Below are positions 12,515-23,079 of a stretch of 64,000 bases of DNA, piece after piece. Source of the stretch: Daedaleopsis sinensis (Eukaryota > Basidiomycota > Agaricomycetes > Polyporales > Polyporaceae); NCBI GenBank assembly GCA_033807695.1, contig CM066309.1, forward strand, positions 558,001-622,000, written 5' to 3'. Position 1 is the stretch's first letter; each line of letters starts with the position of its first letter. The position numbers were made by a program, and so were the translations under genes. The notes below the pieces were generated by a model, which ran no database searches, was not told the DNA's origin, and saw only the letters and a program-made list of their open reading frames with translations.

Positions 12515-14441
12515 CTATAGCATGTCGACGAACTGCGCGACCGCCGTCCAGTACCCCTGCTGCACACACGTGTCGTCTGCAGCACGCGTCCGTCTGTGTT
12601 CAGCGGCACGAACAAGAACAAACAGACAGGAGGAAGCGGACGTACTGTGCGTGCCCTTCTCGAACTCGATGTACCGCGAGAGCGTGCGCCCGTCCGGGCC
12701 CTTCACGCTCTCGTCCTTCGCCGCGTCCGCCCCCTCTGGCAACGTACTCGCGCCCGCGCTCCGCAGCCCTTTCGGCGTGCGCTGCTGCACGAGCTCCCAG
12801 AGGCCCTGCATGTGCTCGCGCGGGACGACCTCGTCGCGGACGCCGCTGAGCAGCAGCATGGGCGTCTCCGCGGGGATCGCGGGGACCTTGGACGCGGAGT
12901 CCCACTTCTGGTGGCAGAGGAAGGCGAAGGGGCCGAGCACGGGGAGTGCGGTGGGCACGAGGCGCGGGAGGGAGAGGAAGGTGTTCTCGAGGATCAGCGC
13001 GCGGACCTGTGGAGCGGGGGTGCGGGTGTCAGGGCGTGGTCAGGGTCGGAATAAGAGGGGGTTGACGATTGGACGACGTACTGCGTGGGGGTTCCGGCTC
13101 GCGAGGTCGATGGCGACGGCGCCGCCGATAGATTGGCCATAGAGGACCTAGTCGAGTAACCGGTAAGGCGCGATGCGCGCTGTGCATGGCGCACGCTACG
13201 CACCACAGGCGTTTTGGACAGGGATTCGTGCGCAGAGATGAAGTCAAGCGCGCACTGGGCGTCTGTACATAGGCCTGCTCGTAATGTTGTCAGAACGACA
13301 CTCCACCGATGGCGCAAGTCGCGCCTTCGAAATTGCAATACGTGCGCACCCTTTTCAGATGGATTCCCCTCGGACTTCCCGTAACTATGTCCCATCGGCG
13401 CCGCCTGATTAGTACGGAGAGTTACAAGGGGATGGGTCTGGGATGGACTAACCCGCGGTATGACATCATCAGGACGTTACAGCGCATCTTGACGTAGAAG
13501 ACCTTCGCGAGAGGTATCCGGTGGCCGACGTTTCCGCCGTTTCCGTGAAACATCAACACTGTTGGCCGTCTTGCAGCAAACTAAAATTGCTATCAGCATA
13601 TACGTTTCAGGTTCGTTGTTGTCGGCAACATTGGTCGGAACCGAGAGCGTGTGCGGTCGCAAGGTGTGGTGTAACGACTGGGTATGCGCACAAGACTGAT
13701 CTCTTATGCATGCTCAAGAGGCACCGACAAGGTCGATGTCATAAATTAGACAGCACAACCCGGGACGCTTCTTGCAAGCTGGTGAAGGGTCAGAGGTAGA
13801 AGGGCATTCGATAGTGCACGTGTACCAGAAACAGGAAGACATGGTTGGGGGGATATATGGCAGAGCAGAGAGCCGACGAGGAAGGGGACAAGCGAGACGA
13901 CAAGACAAGTGACGACACGTACCTCTTCGTTCGTCTCCTCCTCCGGGCTGTCTATGGGCGTCGCCCCATGGTTCGCCACCTCCTTCCGCTGAGTGAGCAG
14001 ATAACATGCGAGTTTGACGCCATCTGGTGTAACTAGAGGCAGGTCTTGATACGGAAGATTGAAGTCGGTAGGAATGGGCACCTCTAAGCCCAACGCATCA
14101 GCGAGGTCCAGGGATTGCGTGCAGGTGAGATGAAGTAAACGATACGATACGCACCGGTGCGAGATCCTGGGGGAAACGCCGCAGGGTAGATGAGGTAGTT
14201 CTGGCCAAAGAACAAGAGCCCAAAGCCTGCGAGCGCGGCGGAGGGTTGGGCGTAAAGTCACATGAGTCTCGGGAGTATAATTCCTATAATTCTTTGGACG
14301 CGAGAGGACGCACCAACTGTCGCTAAGCCCGCCCCCGTCGCGACCGTACCCTGGGTCATCGGTGAGCACAATTCACGCAATGATTGTACAATTGCGACTC
14401 ACTTTCGCGAAACTCTCGATGCTTGGAATGAGTCCGGACAT
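12515..14441 (-). CDS. BEM46/ABHD13-type alpha/beta hydrolase
   Basis: Serine-hydrolase-fold protein of the BEM46 family, usually membrane anchored and linked to polarity in fungi; substrate unknown. Exons on the minus strand: MSGLIPSIESFAK (14441), GTVATGAGLATV, a membrane-type exon GLLFFGQNYLIYPAAFPPGS, VPIPTDFNLPYQDLPLVTPD, then MFHGNGGNVGHRIPLAKVFY (oxyanion HGNGG), YGKSEGNPSEKG, TDAQCALDFISAHESL, the nucleophile elbow LYGQSIGGAVAIDLASRN (Ser of GQSIGG), GPFAFLCHQKWDSASK, LLSGVRDEVVPREHMQGLW (acid Asp in RDEVV) and the catalytic His in FEKGTHNDTC. It ends in QFVDML at 12515. At least eight introns keep phase. The intron before the HGNGG exon is about 330 nt, far longer than its neighbours (50-90 nt). 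The catalytic triad is complete, so the gene looks functional. Confidence 0.88.
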
Positions 14442-14971
14442 GGCGGCGTTAGGCTTCTATAGCAGGGTCGGATGGAGTTACAGCCGTGGCGGAGTTCGCT
14501 GCGGTTGTTTGTTCGTGTTGTCCAAAGGCTTCAATTCTAAAGAAGCCGTGGGAATTCTCCCTATTATTCCCTATTGCTTACTTCTCAACGCACGGTGCAC
14601 CCTTACCAGCCTTAAAACTGCCTATAGCTTGTTCGACAGTTGTGTATCCGTCGCCTGCATCAGAGCCAGCCGTACCGACTGTCTTCCATGGTGTCTATCA
14701 TGCGGTTTAACCTCCTGATCCACGCAGGAAGTTGTGAGCCTGGGTGAACACTCCGTCGATTCCGTGGGCCACTCCGGAGTCCGAGTTCGTTTTTTAAACT
14801 TACAACAAGCTTTCGTTTTGCTTACAGGAGCACCACAACTTAAGGTTGAGCTTTACGTGCTTTGGCAAAGCTAGGTCAGTGTACGAGGACGACACGCAAT
14901 CTGTTGTCAAACATCCGGGATCGTTCCCGCCTGGTGGACGTCCTCGCCTTTTGGGCCGGGGTGGAAAGTAA
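14442..14971. other. No gene recognised
   Basis: 5' flank of the BEM46-like gene running up to the MITE. The TAA at 14969-14971 is the left target-site copy. Confidence 0.4.
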
Positions 14972-15019
14972 GGGCCTGTCCAGCTGCACTCGTCGCCGTC
15001 GTCGTCGTCCATTCCGCTC
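14972..15019 (+). repeat. Left terminal inverted repeat of the MITE
   Basis: 48 bp identical, as reverse complement, to 15395-15442. Similarity stops abruptly after the shared TTCCGCTC. Confidence 0.88.
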
Positions 15020-15283
15020 GCGCCGGACTCGCACGGCGTGATGCCAAGGTCACGGCTGTTACAGACTGTTACAAGGCAATGGCCGAGTCACAGCGTTCCC
15101 CGAAGCGCCCTTGGAGGCGCCTAATGGACTCTTCCCCAAAATCCACCATTTTCCATGCAGTTTGAGGCCACTACAAGTCTTCAAAAACAGGAAATGCTTT
15201 TAGAAGTGCTCAATATGCTAGTAAACTACTATTTGACACATTTTCAGACCCATGAAGGAGAACAGGGAAAATGAGTAGCTCAT

Positions 15284-15360
15284 GGATGTAACGGGATTCG
15301 AACCCTAGCCCTGGCGGTCGGCGCTTCCCATACCAAGCGAGATCACGCCATCGTCACACC
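15284..15360 (-). tRNA. tRNA-like sequence inside the MITE (probably not a working tRNA)
   Basis: On the minus strand there is a perfect pol III B box (GGTTCGAATCC) in a T-arm-like context and an A-box-like TGGCGTGATC. The outer ends can pair as a 7-bp acceptor stem (GGTGTGA with TTACATCC) if one T is bulged. I cannot fold a convincing anticodon arm or D arm, so it is more likely a captured tRNA or SINE head than a functional gene. No CCA or clear T-run terminator was assigned. Confidence 0.4.
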
Positions 15361-15394
15361 GGCAGCCTTGCCGGGATCACCGCTGATCCGGCCT

Positions 15395-15442
15395 GAGCGG
15401 AATGGACGACGACGACGGCGACGAGTGCAGCTGGACAGGCCC
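15395..15442 (-). repeat. Right terminal inverted repeat of the MITE
   Basis: Perfect partner of 14972-15019; followed directly by the TAA target-site copy. Confidence 0.88.
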
Positions 15443-15445
15443 TAA

Positions 15446-16312
15446 GTTGCTCGAAGCCTCGTGCATCTCGTTCCATCGTTAACGATCAACTCAGGGTCAC
15501 CCTTCGATGATTTTAATGACAACTCGCGTCCGCTTCTCCGCCGCAGGCTCCGTTTCTGATGTGCGTGCCATCGTCTGATTGGGTACCAGAGTAGTCTTGC
15601 GGAGCGCCGTTTCTGGGGCGCGCTCTACGCGCGCACTCAACCCTTCGCTTAACCGCGTCCGACGCTGCCCGACGGTCGCAACAATTACACTTGAACTCCA
15701 CTGCGTCACACCCCCGCTTGTAAGTTGTCGACGCGTCACCTCTTCGCAAACGACGCACGAAAAGATTGCCTCCCGCCGCCGCAGCGACGCTCCCTCGTGC
15801 CCGATTCCCGATGACCTCTGAACACGGTCAAAGCACGACTGGATCTCCCACGCCCGTCGACCACGGAAGCCTGAAGTTTAGCACCAGAAGCCTGACACTA
15901 GTATTGGACGCAGCCCTTGGAACTGATGTTGATGAAGCAACAGATGGAAGACTACAAGGTTGTCCACATCCTGGTCTAAGATGCGCTCGCCATCCACCTC
16001 GCCGGCAAACGTCTTGTCGCTGCTTCTTGGGGTGGAGTTGAATTTGATCGGCACCAGTAGCGCGGTTTGTACGCGTCTCGGTTGCGCTCGTCATATCGGC
16101 TGCTCACTAGTGCTCACTTCATGAAACAGCCTGAAACACACTGCCATTCGCGGCCCACTTCACATGACAAATTTGGTCTTCTCGCCGACCATCCCCACGT
16201 CACCGACCGCAAACCTCCGCGTCCAGGACTCTGGGTCCGCCCAAGGTTTTACCTCCACTCTTGATTGGAAAATCTAACTTCCCTAGCCGAGGGCCACCCT
16301 GAGTCCTCGACG
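15446..16312. other. No gene recognised
   Basis: Open frames on both strands overlap each other without splice logic or motif. This is taken as the long 5' flank of the secreted-protein gene at 16.4 kb. Confidence 0.35.
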
Positions 16313-16320
16313 TATATAAA
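16313..16320 (+). promoter_or_regulatory. TATA box of the secreted-protein gene
   Basis: TATATAAA-type box 128 bp upstream of the ATG at 16448, followed by a pyrimidine-rich leader (TCTCATCTCCTCTCAACGAC). It fits a strongly expressed basidiomycete gene. Confidence 0.65.
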
Positions 16321-16447
16321 CCTCGTCCCCCGGTGGAGGATGCAGCATTGACTCCAAGTCAAACTTCCCTCTCATCTCCTCTCAACGACCCCAAAAACCA
16401 ACAACCCCTCCACGCTCTCTTTACCCCCACACTCTTTCGTATACAAG

Positions 16448-17333
16448 ATGTTCTCCTTCAAGTCCCTTGCCGTCTTCGCCGCCGTTGCGTTCACCGCGGT
16501 CTCCGCCATCCCCCTCAGCACCCCTGTGGGCGACCTTCCTCTCCCTGACCTCCCGGCGGTCCCTATCGGCAGCCTCTCCAAGTTGCCCGTCCGCGCGCTC
16601 CCCAACCTGCCTGCGGTCCCGGCGGTCCCTGGCGTTCCCAGCCTCCCCGACCTCTCTGCCGTAACTGGCATCGTTGACGGCCTCCCCGTCGGTGGTCTCC
16701 TCCCCCGTGATGCTCCCCAGAGCATCGCCGTCGTCCTCACCGCCGTGCACGAGAAGCTGATCCCCGTCACCGACCAGCTGAGTGAGTGTCTTGTCCGCAA
16801 TCGCGTGTCCTTTCGCCTTTCGCTGATCATGATCGCAGAGTTCATCACCGCTGCGAACGCCACGCTCGACCACGTCGCGGGCCCCATCGGCGAGATCAAG
16901 GACATCCTCACTGAGGCCGTCGTCGCGCTCCACGCGCTTATCGGCCAGCCCACCGAGATCATCCTCGCGTCTGTCGGCTCCACCGTGAAGATCACCGTCG
17001 ATGAGCTCGCGCACATCGTTGCTGGCGTCGTTGTCGTAAGCCTCATCGCCCAGCTCTTACTACCTTGCCGCGGTGCTGATGCCTCTGGTGTAGGTCGTGT
17101 TCGCGGCCCTCGGTGCCGTGCTCAAGGTTGCAGGTGGTGCGATCGACAAGGCCGTCTTCGACCTCCTCGTCGTCGTTGGGGGGCTCGTCGGCACGCTCCT
17201 CGCGCTCGTCTTCGCGCTCGTCGGCACCGTCCTCGGCGACCTCCTCGCGGTCCTCATCCCGCTCGTCCAGACCGTCGTCCCCTTCATCCTCCACCTCAAC
17301 ATCGCGACCGTCATCTCCATCCTCCACCTCTGA
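16448..17333 (+). CDS. Small secreted hydrophobic protein, Leu/Val/Pro-rich
   Basis: Three exons, 16448-16781, 16839-17035 and 17094-17333, joined by GT-AG introns of 57 and 58 nt, give 256 residues. The N terminus MFSFKSLAVFAAVAFTAVSA is a clear signal peptide. Residues about 22-75 are a Pro-rich repeat region built on LPDLP, LPAVP and VPSLPDL units. The middle is an amphipathic alpha-helical region (AANATLDHVAGPIGEIKDIL). The final exon is extremely hydrophobic (VVVGGLVGTLLALVFALVG) and ends without charged residues. It has almost no cysteine, so it is not a hydrophobin. The TATA box and leader point to high expression. The cell wall, or a surface-coating role, is an inference; I do not recognise a named family. 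Confidence 0.8.
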
Positions 17334-18605
17334 GTCTTTAGAGTAGGATGGGCGGCCTGCTGCGGCTGATTTCTTGCGAATGATGGTACATACGTTAGCT
17401 TTTCGTAGTGTACAGCTGTAGGCCGCGGCGGCTATACCCGCGCGATTTTGCCATACCCTAATCGATGGTGCATTTCTTTCTCTCTCATCCGTTGGAGGTG
17501 GATGGCCGTGTCTCCGTCAGGGAGGTGAAGTGTGTGAGTTTCTGGGATCGTTTGCATGGCGTCACAGTCCTTCGGGGTCGGCAATGTCTGTTACGTTTTT
17601 CTGGCATCAAGGAAGCATGGAGGTCTCATTCCGTTCCCGGGTCAGCGTTAGCGAGAGCACATTCCAATTTCCGGCCTGTCTTCCTGGTCCTATAGCGATC
17701 GGACCTCCCAGGCGCGAGGCTGCATCGTTCCACAGGACCTGCCTTATTCGTCGGATGCAATCCGGTAGGCGCCATCCATGCATCGCGCACCGTCCACGAT
17801 GACGTTGACAAGTACTGACTGACGAAGGTGTGTTCTCAAGCGGCCCTCGCACAGTCCGCGGTGAATATACCAGTGCGGGTGAAAATCGGGGAGACTTGGG
17901 GGGACTCAACGCGCACCACAGGCAGAGGGCCGACGTGTCGTTCGTAGATCTTCGTAAACCCGCCGTGCGGGCGGGTTCGTAGGCAGACGATGAGACCCAT
18001 TCATACCCACCCGTACGAGTCGGAGGAGGTAATATTGATGCATATGGTACGTAGGTGCCACATACTGGCTGAGAGGAAGAGTGTCCGGAGGTAGTCTCGG
18101 CTTTCTATGACTTTGGACTGCTTTGGAGGGCGAACGTCAATCCTGGTATATGCGCAGTCAATCACCATGCATGGGACGACGTACGTGAAATGCATCGATC
18201 ATACCTACCTGTACGGCGAGGTCAGGGTACGAGCTCGGGTACGTGCCACATAAGTAGACTTAGTAGGTCCGGCTGAGATGAAGAGCGTCGGGAGACTCTC
18301 GGCTTTGACAGGCACGTCAACCGCGAATCTACGCGCAGTCACCAGTCATTCCTCCAGGCTGCATGTCCCCGGACGTACAGCGGGGAACACTGACACGGAC
18401 GGACACGGGGAGCAGTCCGGAGCAGTGAAATGCATCGATAACGTCACGTACAATTAGCCATATGCATGATGTACAAACGTCCAGCCACCAGCCAAAGATC
18501 CCAAGATATGGACCAGGATATGGATATGCAGCGATTCCCACTCTAGTCTCCGCCGCCAGCCAGCCAGCCCTCCGTCAACGTCTGCGTCTGCGTCTGCGGT
18601 CGCGC
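17334..18605. other. Intergenic; hairpin and degenerate tandem duplication
   Basis: A perfect 8-bp stem hairpin (AACCCGCC, loop GTGCG, GGCGGGTT) lies at 17957-17977. About 18040-18210 and 18240-18450 are diverged direct copies sharing GTGCCACAT, TCTCGGCTTT, CGCAGTCA and GTGAAATGCATCGAT in the same order. No coding region supported. Confidence 0.45.
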
Positions 18606-19781
18606 TCACGAAGAGGAAGAGCTCCCGGCCTCTTTCGCCTGCTGCGCGAGCATTCGTCTGTACCACCAGTCAGCACGCGCACAAACGCCAGCAGAATGCA
18701 GGAGAAAGAGAGAAAGAAAGAGCACGCACTGTCGCGCGGCGAGGATCATCTGCGCCTTGCGCTCGCGCAGGCTCGCCTCGCGCTTCTCCGCCGTGTCCTC
18801 CCACACCGCCTTCCCCCCCGCGACCTCCGGCCCTATCGCCGTCGCCACACCCGTCGCCACCCCCGTCGCGTCGGCGCGGCCCTCGAGGTTGTAGCGCGCG
18901 AGCAGGTTGGCGGACTTCGTGGCCTTGGACGGCCCCGCGCCCGCGTTCAAGTTGGAGGGGCGTGCGCCGCCGGGCTGCGCGGGGGCGGTGGGGTCTATTG
19001 CGCGGGGGTAGATGTCGTAGTAGGCGGCTGGCGGCTGGAGAAGGGGAGCGGAGCGGGAGTCAGTAGGCGACTAGGGGTGGAGGAGGGGAGGGGAGGAGGA
19101 CGCACGGGTGGTAGGAAGCCGCGTTCGAGGATCTTATTGGAGGTCTGCTGGACGCTTCCTGTTCGAAGCAGGTCGAAGCGGATGTTGTCGCTGTGGGGAT
19201 TGAGGTTAGGTTTACGAGCGAGGTGGGTTCGGGATAGCGCGAAGCGGTACTAGCTAGGAGCCCGCGGTCACGTCACTGCGTAGAGCGTTCGCCCAGAGCG
19301 CAAGTCGTACTCAGTCGGACATACGCCGACGATCCGTTGACCTGACCGCATCACACAGCTTCTTGACCACGAGCTCGGACTCAAACATATGGATGGAGGG
19401 CATTTACAGGGGTACACTCGCTCAAGAAAGAGACCAGGTATGGTAGCCTATCAACTCACCTAGGAATGTCTGGGAACATGTTGTGTATTGTTTCAACCTG
19501 GTATCGAAGTTAGCCTACAGGCGTTCATGCGATAGCACGGCAGACGCACCATCTCCGGAGTGACATTCTTCGGCCTGAAGCCCAGCACCGTCGAGGCAGA
19601 CGGCGTCCCTGCACCCTCCTTGCTCCCTGCAAGGTGTTGCATCGCACGTGAAGTATGTGATGCTATTCGTCAGACCAGCCATAGAGTTCAGGTCAGTCGA
19701 GGCATGCGCACCAGACGATACCCAGCGGACGACCAGGACAATCACGGCGACAGCGACAAGCACATTCACAACCTCTCCCAT
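18606..19781 (-). CDS. CUE-domain ER membrane protein, Cue1-like
   Basis: Likely the ER anchor and activator of the ubiquitin-conjugating enzyme Ubc7 in ER-associated degradation. Six exons (19781-19712, 19608-19550, 19497-19460, 19190-19106, 19034-18730, 18657-18606) join in phase to a 202-residue protein. The N terminus MGEVVNVLVAVAVIVLVVRW is a single membrane anchor. LGFRPKNVTPEM leads into a CUE domain: VETIHNMFPDIP (the MFP signature) and NIRFDLLRTGSVQQTSNKIL, whose conserved dileucine (DLL) is present. The C terminus GGKAVWEDTAEKREASLRER then QRMLAQQAKEAG is the helical Ubc7-binding-region-like end. All introns are GT-AG. It is divergent from the UBX gene at 20.07 kb. Confidence 0.88.
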
Positions 19782-20071
19782 TTTGACGGGCAATCCAGTC
19801 GACGAGAGACACAAGCAAGACGAGTCGGACGGTAGCGGTGGTGAGCGTTGCAGGACAAGATCGGGCTCCTACAGAGACGCCGCGGCGGTGCTTACGTCAT
19901 CGAGGGAAGGAAAGGAGCTTCGCAGAAAGCTCTTTCCGCCTGGCCTGAATTCGTTCCAAGTCTGCGCTTTGTCCACAGCATCCCCGCCCTCATAATATAT
20001 TCCCAACTAGCTGCACGACCTGCTGCTCTCGACGCTCCTTCTTCTGACCGTCTCCGTCTCTCTAGGATCTC
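19782..20071. promoter_or_regulatory. Shared 290-bp intergenic region of the divergent CUE and UBX genes
   Basis: Only 290 bp separate the two start codons, so both promoters must lie here. No clear TATA box; a pyrimidine-rich run (CTCCTTCTTCTGACCGTCTC) precedes the UBX start. Co-regulation is inferred from geometry only. Confidence 0.45.
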
Positions 20072-22733
20072 ATGGACGTCGACTCTTTGTCGCCAGCGCA
20101 GCGTGATGCGCTCTCACAACTGCAAGCATTGACGGACGGTGGCGACACGGAGGTCGCTATTGGGGTCCTATCTAGTGTGGACTGGGACGTTCAGGTGTGT
20201 TCCAACTCTCCTTCGTGCCTGTGACCTATCGGAGATACTACATGAGCCTGTGCTTGAGACGGACCGAGGGTGCGCACGCATCTGTTCTACATGCTTCTGT
20301 TGTCCGTACTGGATCATGACAAAAGAGCTCAGGCCTCCCGGAGAGTTGCTCGCAGTCTCGCGCAGCTCGGTCGTGTCGTCGTGATGACATTACGTGTCCA
20401 TTTCTCGGCTTGGGATGGGTCCTTGACGCGGCGAATCACTCATGCTGGCTTTGTGCACGCATCACTTAGGTTGGCCATGCCTTCAGGCTGCATGCTACCA
20501 CCGAGGAGAGGACGTGATCGCTGTCGGGCACCGAATGGCCGCCCAACCCTACTGTAAGTTCTGCGCAGCGACATGTTGAGGTGGCCTCACGGTCCAGTCT
20601 TGGGACAACCGTACCCGGGCAGCAGACCGGATTGCGGAACGCTCAGAGTCAAACTGGTCCGTGTCACAGCGAGCTATACACGTTCACCAGTACATTTACT
20701 CCCTCGGAGTAGCATCGAAGTATGCCTCACGTACCAACACGTATTACTAAGTCGTGCATATGCTCAGCCGACGAGACTTACTGCATGCTTGTGGTTTCTC
20801 TTGATGCATTGCCGTATGCACAGTCGCTGACGGTTGCTCGTAGCGTGCCGCAGAGATTGTGTTCGATGGTGCTCAGCCCCCGCCCCCGCCCCCGCCCGTC
20901 CCAGTTCAAGCTGCCCAAGTTGAACAGTTTGACATCGATGATTCCGAACAAGGTCTCTTGAGCGGTCGGCGCAGTGGGCGGGAATTCCGAGCAGTGGTAT
21001 GTATGCACGTCTCTATCTCTACATAACACTGGATCTGACACCGTTTCGCAGGAATCGAACTCACTGTCGTCGATTGTGATCCGCCCCATACGGGTAGTGT
21101 TCAACATCCTTGCCATCCCCTTGTATCCTCTATTCTCGCTCCTTCGCTTCCTCTTCCGCGCCCTCCGGATACCGCTTCCGAGCTTCAGTCGTTCCACATT
21201 TTCGTACCACCCACTGGGCCCCGGGGGCAGCCACGAGGCCAGAGACCCCAAGAGCGTCGCAGAACGCTGGGTCCGTGCTCTTGAGGAAGAAACCGGTGCT
21301 GTATGCATCAGTCGTAGCTCCGACAGAAGGCAGGAGCAGAGCAACGACCATGGCGTCGCGTCAGGCGTCGCCGGCCCGTCCACACTGACTTCCCGAGGTG
21401 GTGCATGGGAAGAGGATCCGAACGCTGGCATGGGATCTGGTCTGAAGGTCCTCCCTGATTTCTTCTTGGGCGGGTACGAAGAGTTCGCGCGGATGTGCCA
21501 GAAAGATGTCAAGATCGGCTGCATCATCATCGTCAGCGAGGAGCACGATGACGACGCTGAGTTCAAGCGGTATGTCTCGTGGCCTCTATCCTTGCTCTCC
21601 GCACACTGAATATGCATCCCAGGAGCACTTTGACCGACCCGAGCCTGCTGCGTGTCATTCAAGAGAACGACATCCTTGTCTGGGGCGGCGACATCCGCGA
21701 CAGGGAAGCTTGGGGGGGTATGTGCCCCAATACGTGTAAACTCTGAGCCTCTTGCTGACTGCAGTCTGCGGCGTTAGCGTCCCAAAAGCTGCAAGCCACC
21801 ACCTATCCCTTCGTCGCGTTCATCGCCCTCCAGCCCCGCCGCGCCCCCGCGTCTGCCGCACCCCCAACGCCAACCATGACCATCCTGTCGCGGCACCAAG
21901 GGCCATCCATTCCTTCCACTTCAGCACCGACCGCCGCACAGACCCTCGTCAACCACCTGAACGAGCAGCTCCTGCCCCGCGTCAACCCCTTCCTCGCCAA
22001 GCTCCGCAGCCAAGCCGCCGAGCGCGAGCGCGAGCGCGCGCTCCGCGCCGAGCAGGACCGGGCCTTCGAGGAGTCGCGGCGCAAAGACGCCGAGCGCATC
22101 GAGCAGCGCGCGCGCGAGGAGCGCGCCGCGATTGAGCAGAAGCGCGCGGCCGTCGAGGCGGAAGCACGCGCCGCGGAGGCGGGGCGGCGGGCGGCGGAGG
22201 CGAAGCAGGCGTGGGACGCGCATAGGATGGCGTGGCGCCGGTGGATGCGCCGCGCGCTCGTGCTGCGCGAGCCGCGCCCGGGGGAGGCGGCGCGCGGGAA
22301 GCCGCTGCGCGTGGGCGTGCGCATGCCCGACGGGCGGCGCGTCGTGCGGTTCTTTGGGGAGGCGGACGCGCTCACTGCGCTGTATGCGTATGTGGACTCG
22401 CTGCTCATCCCCGCGGAGTGCGTGCAGGATGCGGACCCGGGCGCGCCCCCGGGGGGCGGGGCGGGCGGGGAGGAGGGTCTGAGGGGGGAGATGCAGCGCG
22501 CGGGGCGGACGCCGGAGAAGTGGTGGGGGTTCAAGCTTGTGCTCGCGTTTCCGAGGAGGGAGATCGCGTGGGAGGCGGGGCGGGCGATGGGGGAGATCGA
22601 CGTGCTGAAGGGCGGCGGGCAGGTCGTGGTCGAGTTCGTCGCGGACGAGGACGGCGCGAAGGCGAAGGGCAAGGCGAGGGCTGGGGCGGAGGAGGAGGAC
22701 GACGACGACGAGTATCATACTGAGAGCGAGTGA
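20072..22733 (+). CDS. UBX/UAS-domain protein, FAF2/UBXD8 (Ubx2/Ucp10) type
   Basis: ER-membrane adaptor that would recruit Cdc48/p97 in ER-associated degradation. Exons 20072-20194, 20844-20996, 21052-21569, 21623-21717 and 21778-22733 join in phase to about 614 residues. Order: a UBA domain (ALSQLQALTDGGDTEVAIGV continuing to RAAEIVFDG) split by intron 1; a hydrophobic hairpin (IRVVFNILAIPLYPLFSLLR); a UAS thioredoxin-like domain (FARMCQKDVKIGCIIIVSEE, ILVWGGDIRDREAWG, YPFVAFIAL); a long Arg/Glu/Ala coiled coil from about 22005; and a UBX domain (GVRMPDGRRVVRFFGEADAL) ending in an acidic tail. The last intron uses the acceptor at 21775-21777, which restores frame after a G7 run. Intron 1 is 649 nt, ten times the usual size. 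GC content is very high in the coiled-coil exon. Confidence 0.88.
20195..20843 (+). other. Oversized first intron of the UBX gene (649 nt)
   Basis: It splits the UBA domain between DWDVQ and RAAEIV with normal GT and TAG ends. Other introns in this gene are 53-60 nt, so about 590 nt were probably inserted. I found no terminal repeats or open frame that would identify the insert. Confidence 0.6.
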
Positions 22734-23079
22734 GCTGCTTGGCTTTGGGGAGATTGGCGTACTGGAAGTGGGTGCGTGGTACACTTTGGGTCGATGCTGG
22801 GTCGTGTGGTGATAGAAGGCTATGGTGACTTGCTCTCGTTTTAGGGTACTAGCACACTCGTAATCTCGCTATTGGACGTTTGTCGGCATGGGCCATGTCT
22901 TCGGAGTACCTTAATCAAGGTGACGTTGTTAATGGCGTTCAGTAGCTTGTGACTGTGTGACTTGCTGTGAAGAGTTTGGCAGTATGGGCAGTTCAGGTAT
23001 GCTCCGACGTTCGAAGGCGATGTGTCTGCAAGGGGGAGTTCCAGCGTGCTATGCTCCTTGTGCTATGGTTGATGCTCGA
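22734..23079. other. No gene recognised
   Basis: 3' flank of the UBX gene. No supported feature. Confidence 0.35.

Larger units (their letters stand above)
14972..15442. mobile_element. PIF/Harbinger-like MITE, 471 bp
   Basis: The ends form a perfect 48-bp inverted repeat: 14972-15019 and 15395-15442, beginning GGGCCTGTCCAGCTGCACTC and including a GTC triplet run. The element is flanked on both sides by TAA (14969-14971 and 15443-15445), a 3-bp target-site duplication of the TWA type typical of PIF/Harbinger and Tourist elements, whose termini also commonly start GGGCCTGT. The perfect arms imply recent mobility. There is no transposase frame; the interior is AT-richer and holds a tRNA-like sequence at 15284-15360. 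The antisense frame running into the left arm is only the translated GAC repeat. Confidence 0.85.

Noticed and set aside
14800..15012. Minus-strand frame starting in an Asp run
   Set aside because: It is the translated GAC repeat of the MITE terminal arm.
15497..16094. Open frames between the MITE and the secreted-protein gene
   Set aside because: Both strands are open to similar lengths, with no motif or splice signal that singles one out.
16372..17046. Long antisense frames over the secreted-protein gene
   Set aside because: They are mirror images of a GC-biased coding strand; the plus strand has the signal peptide, splice sites and TATA box.
21803..22784. Two antisense frames of nearly 290 codons opposite the UBX gene
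   Set aside because: Arg/Ala/Pro/Leu-rich shadow of the very GC-rich coiled-coil exon; no domain and no start context.
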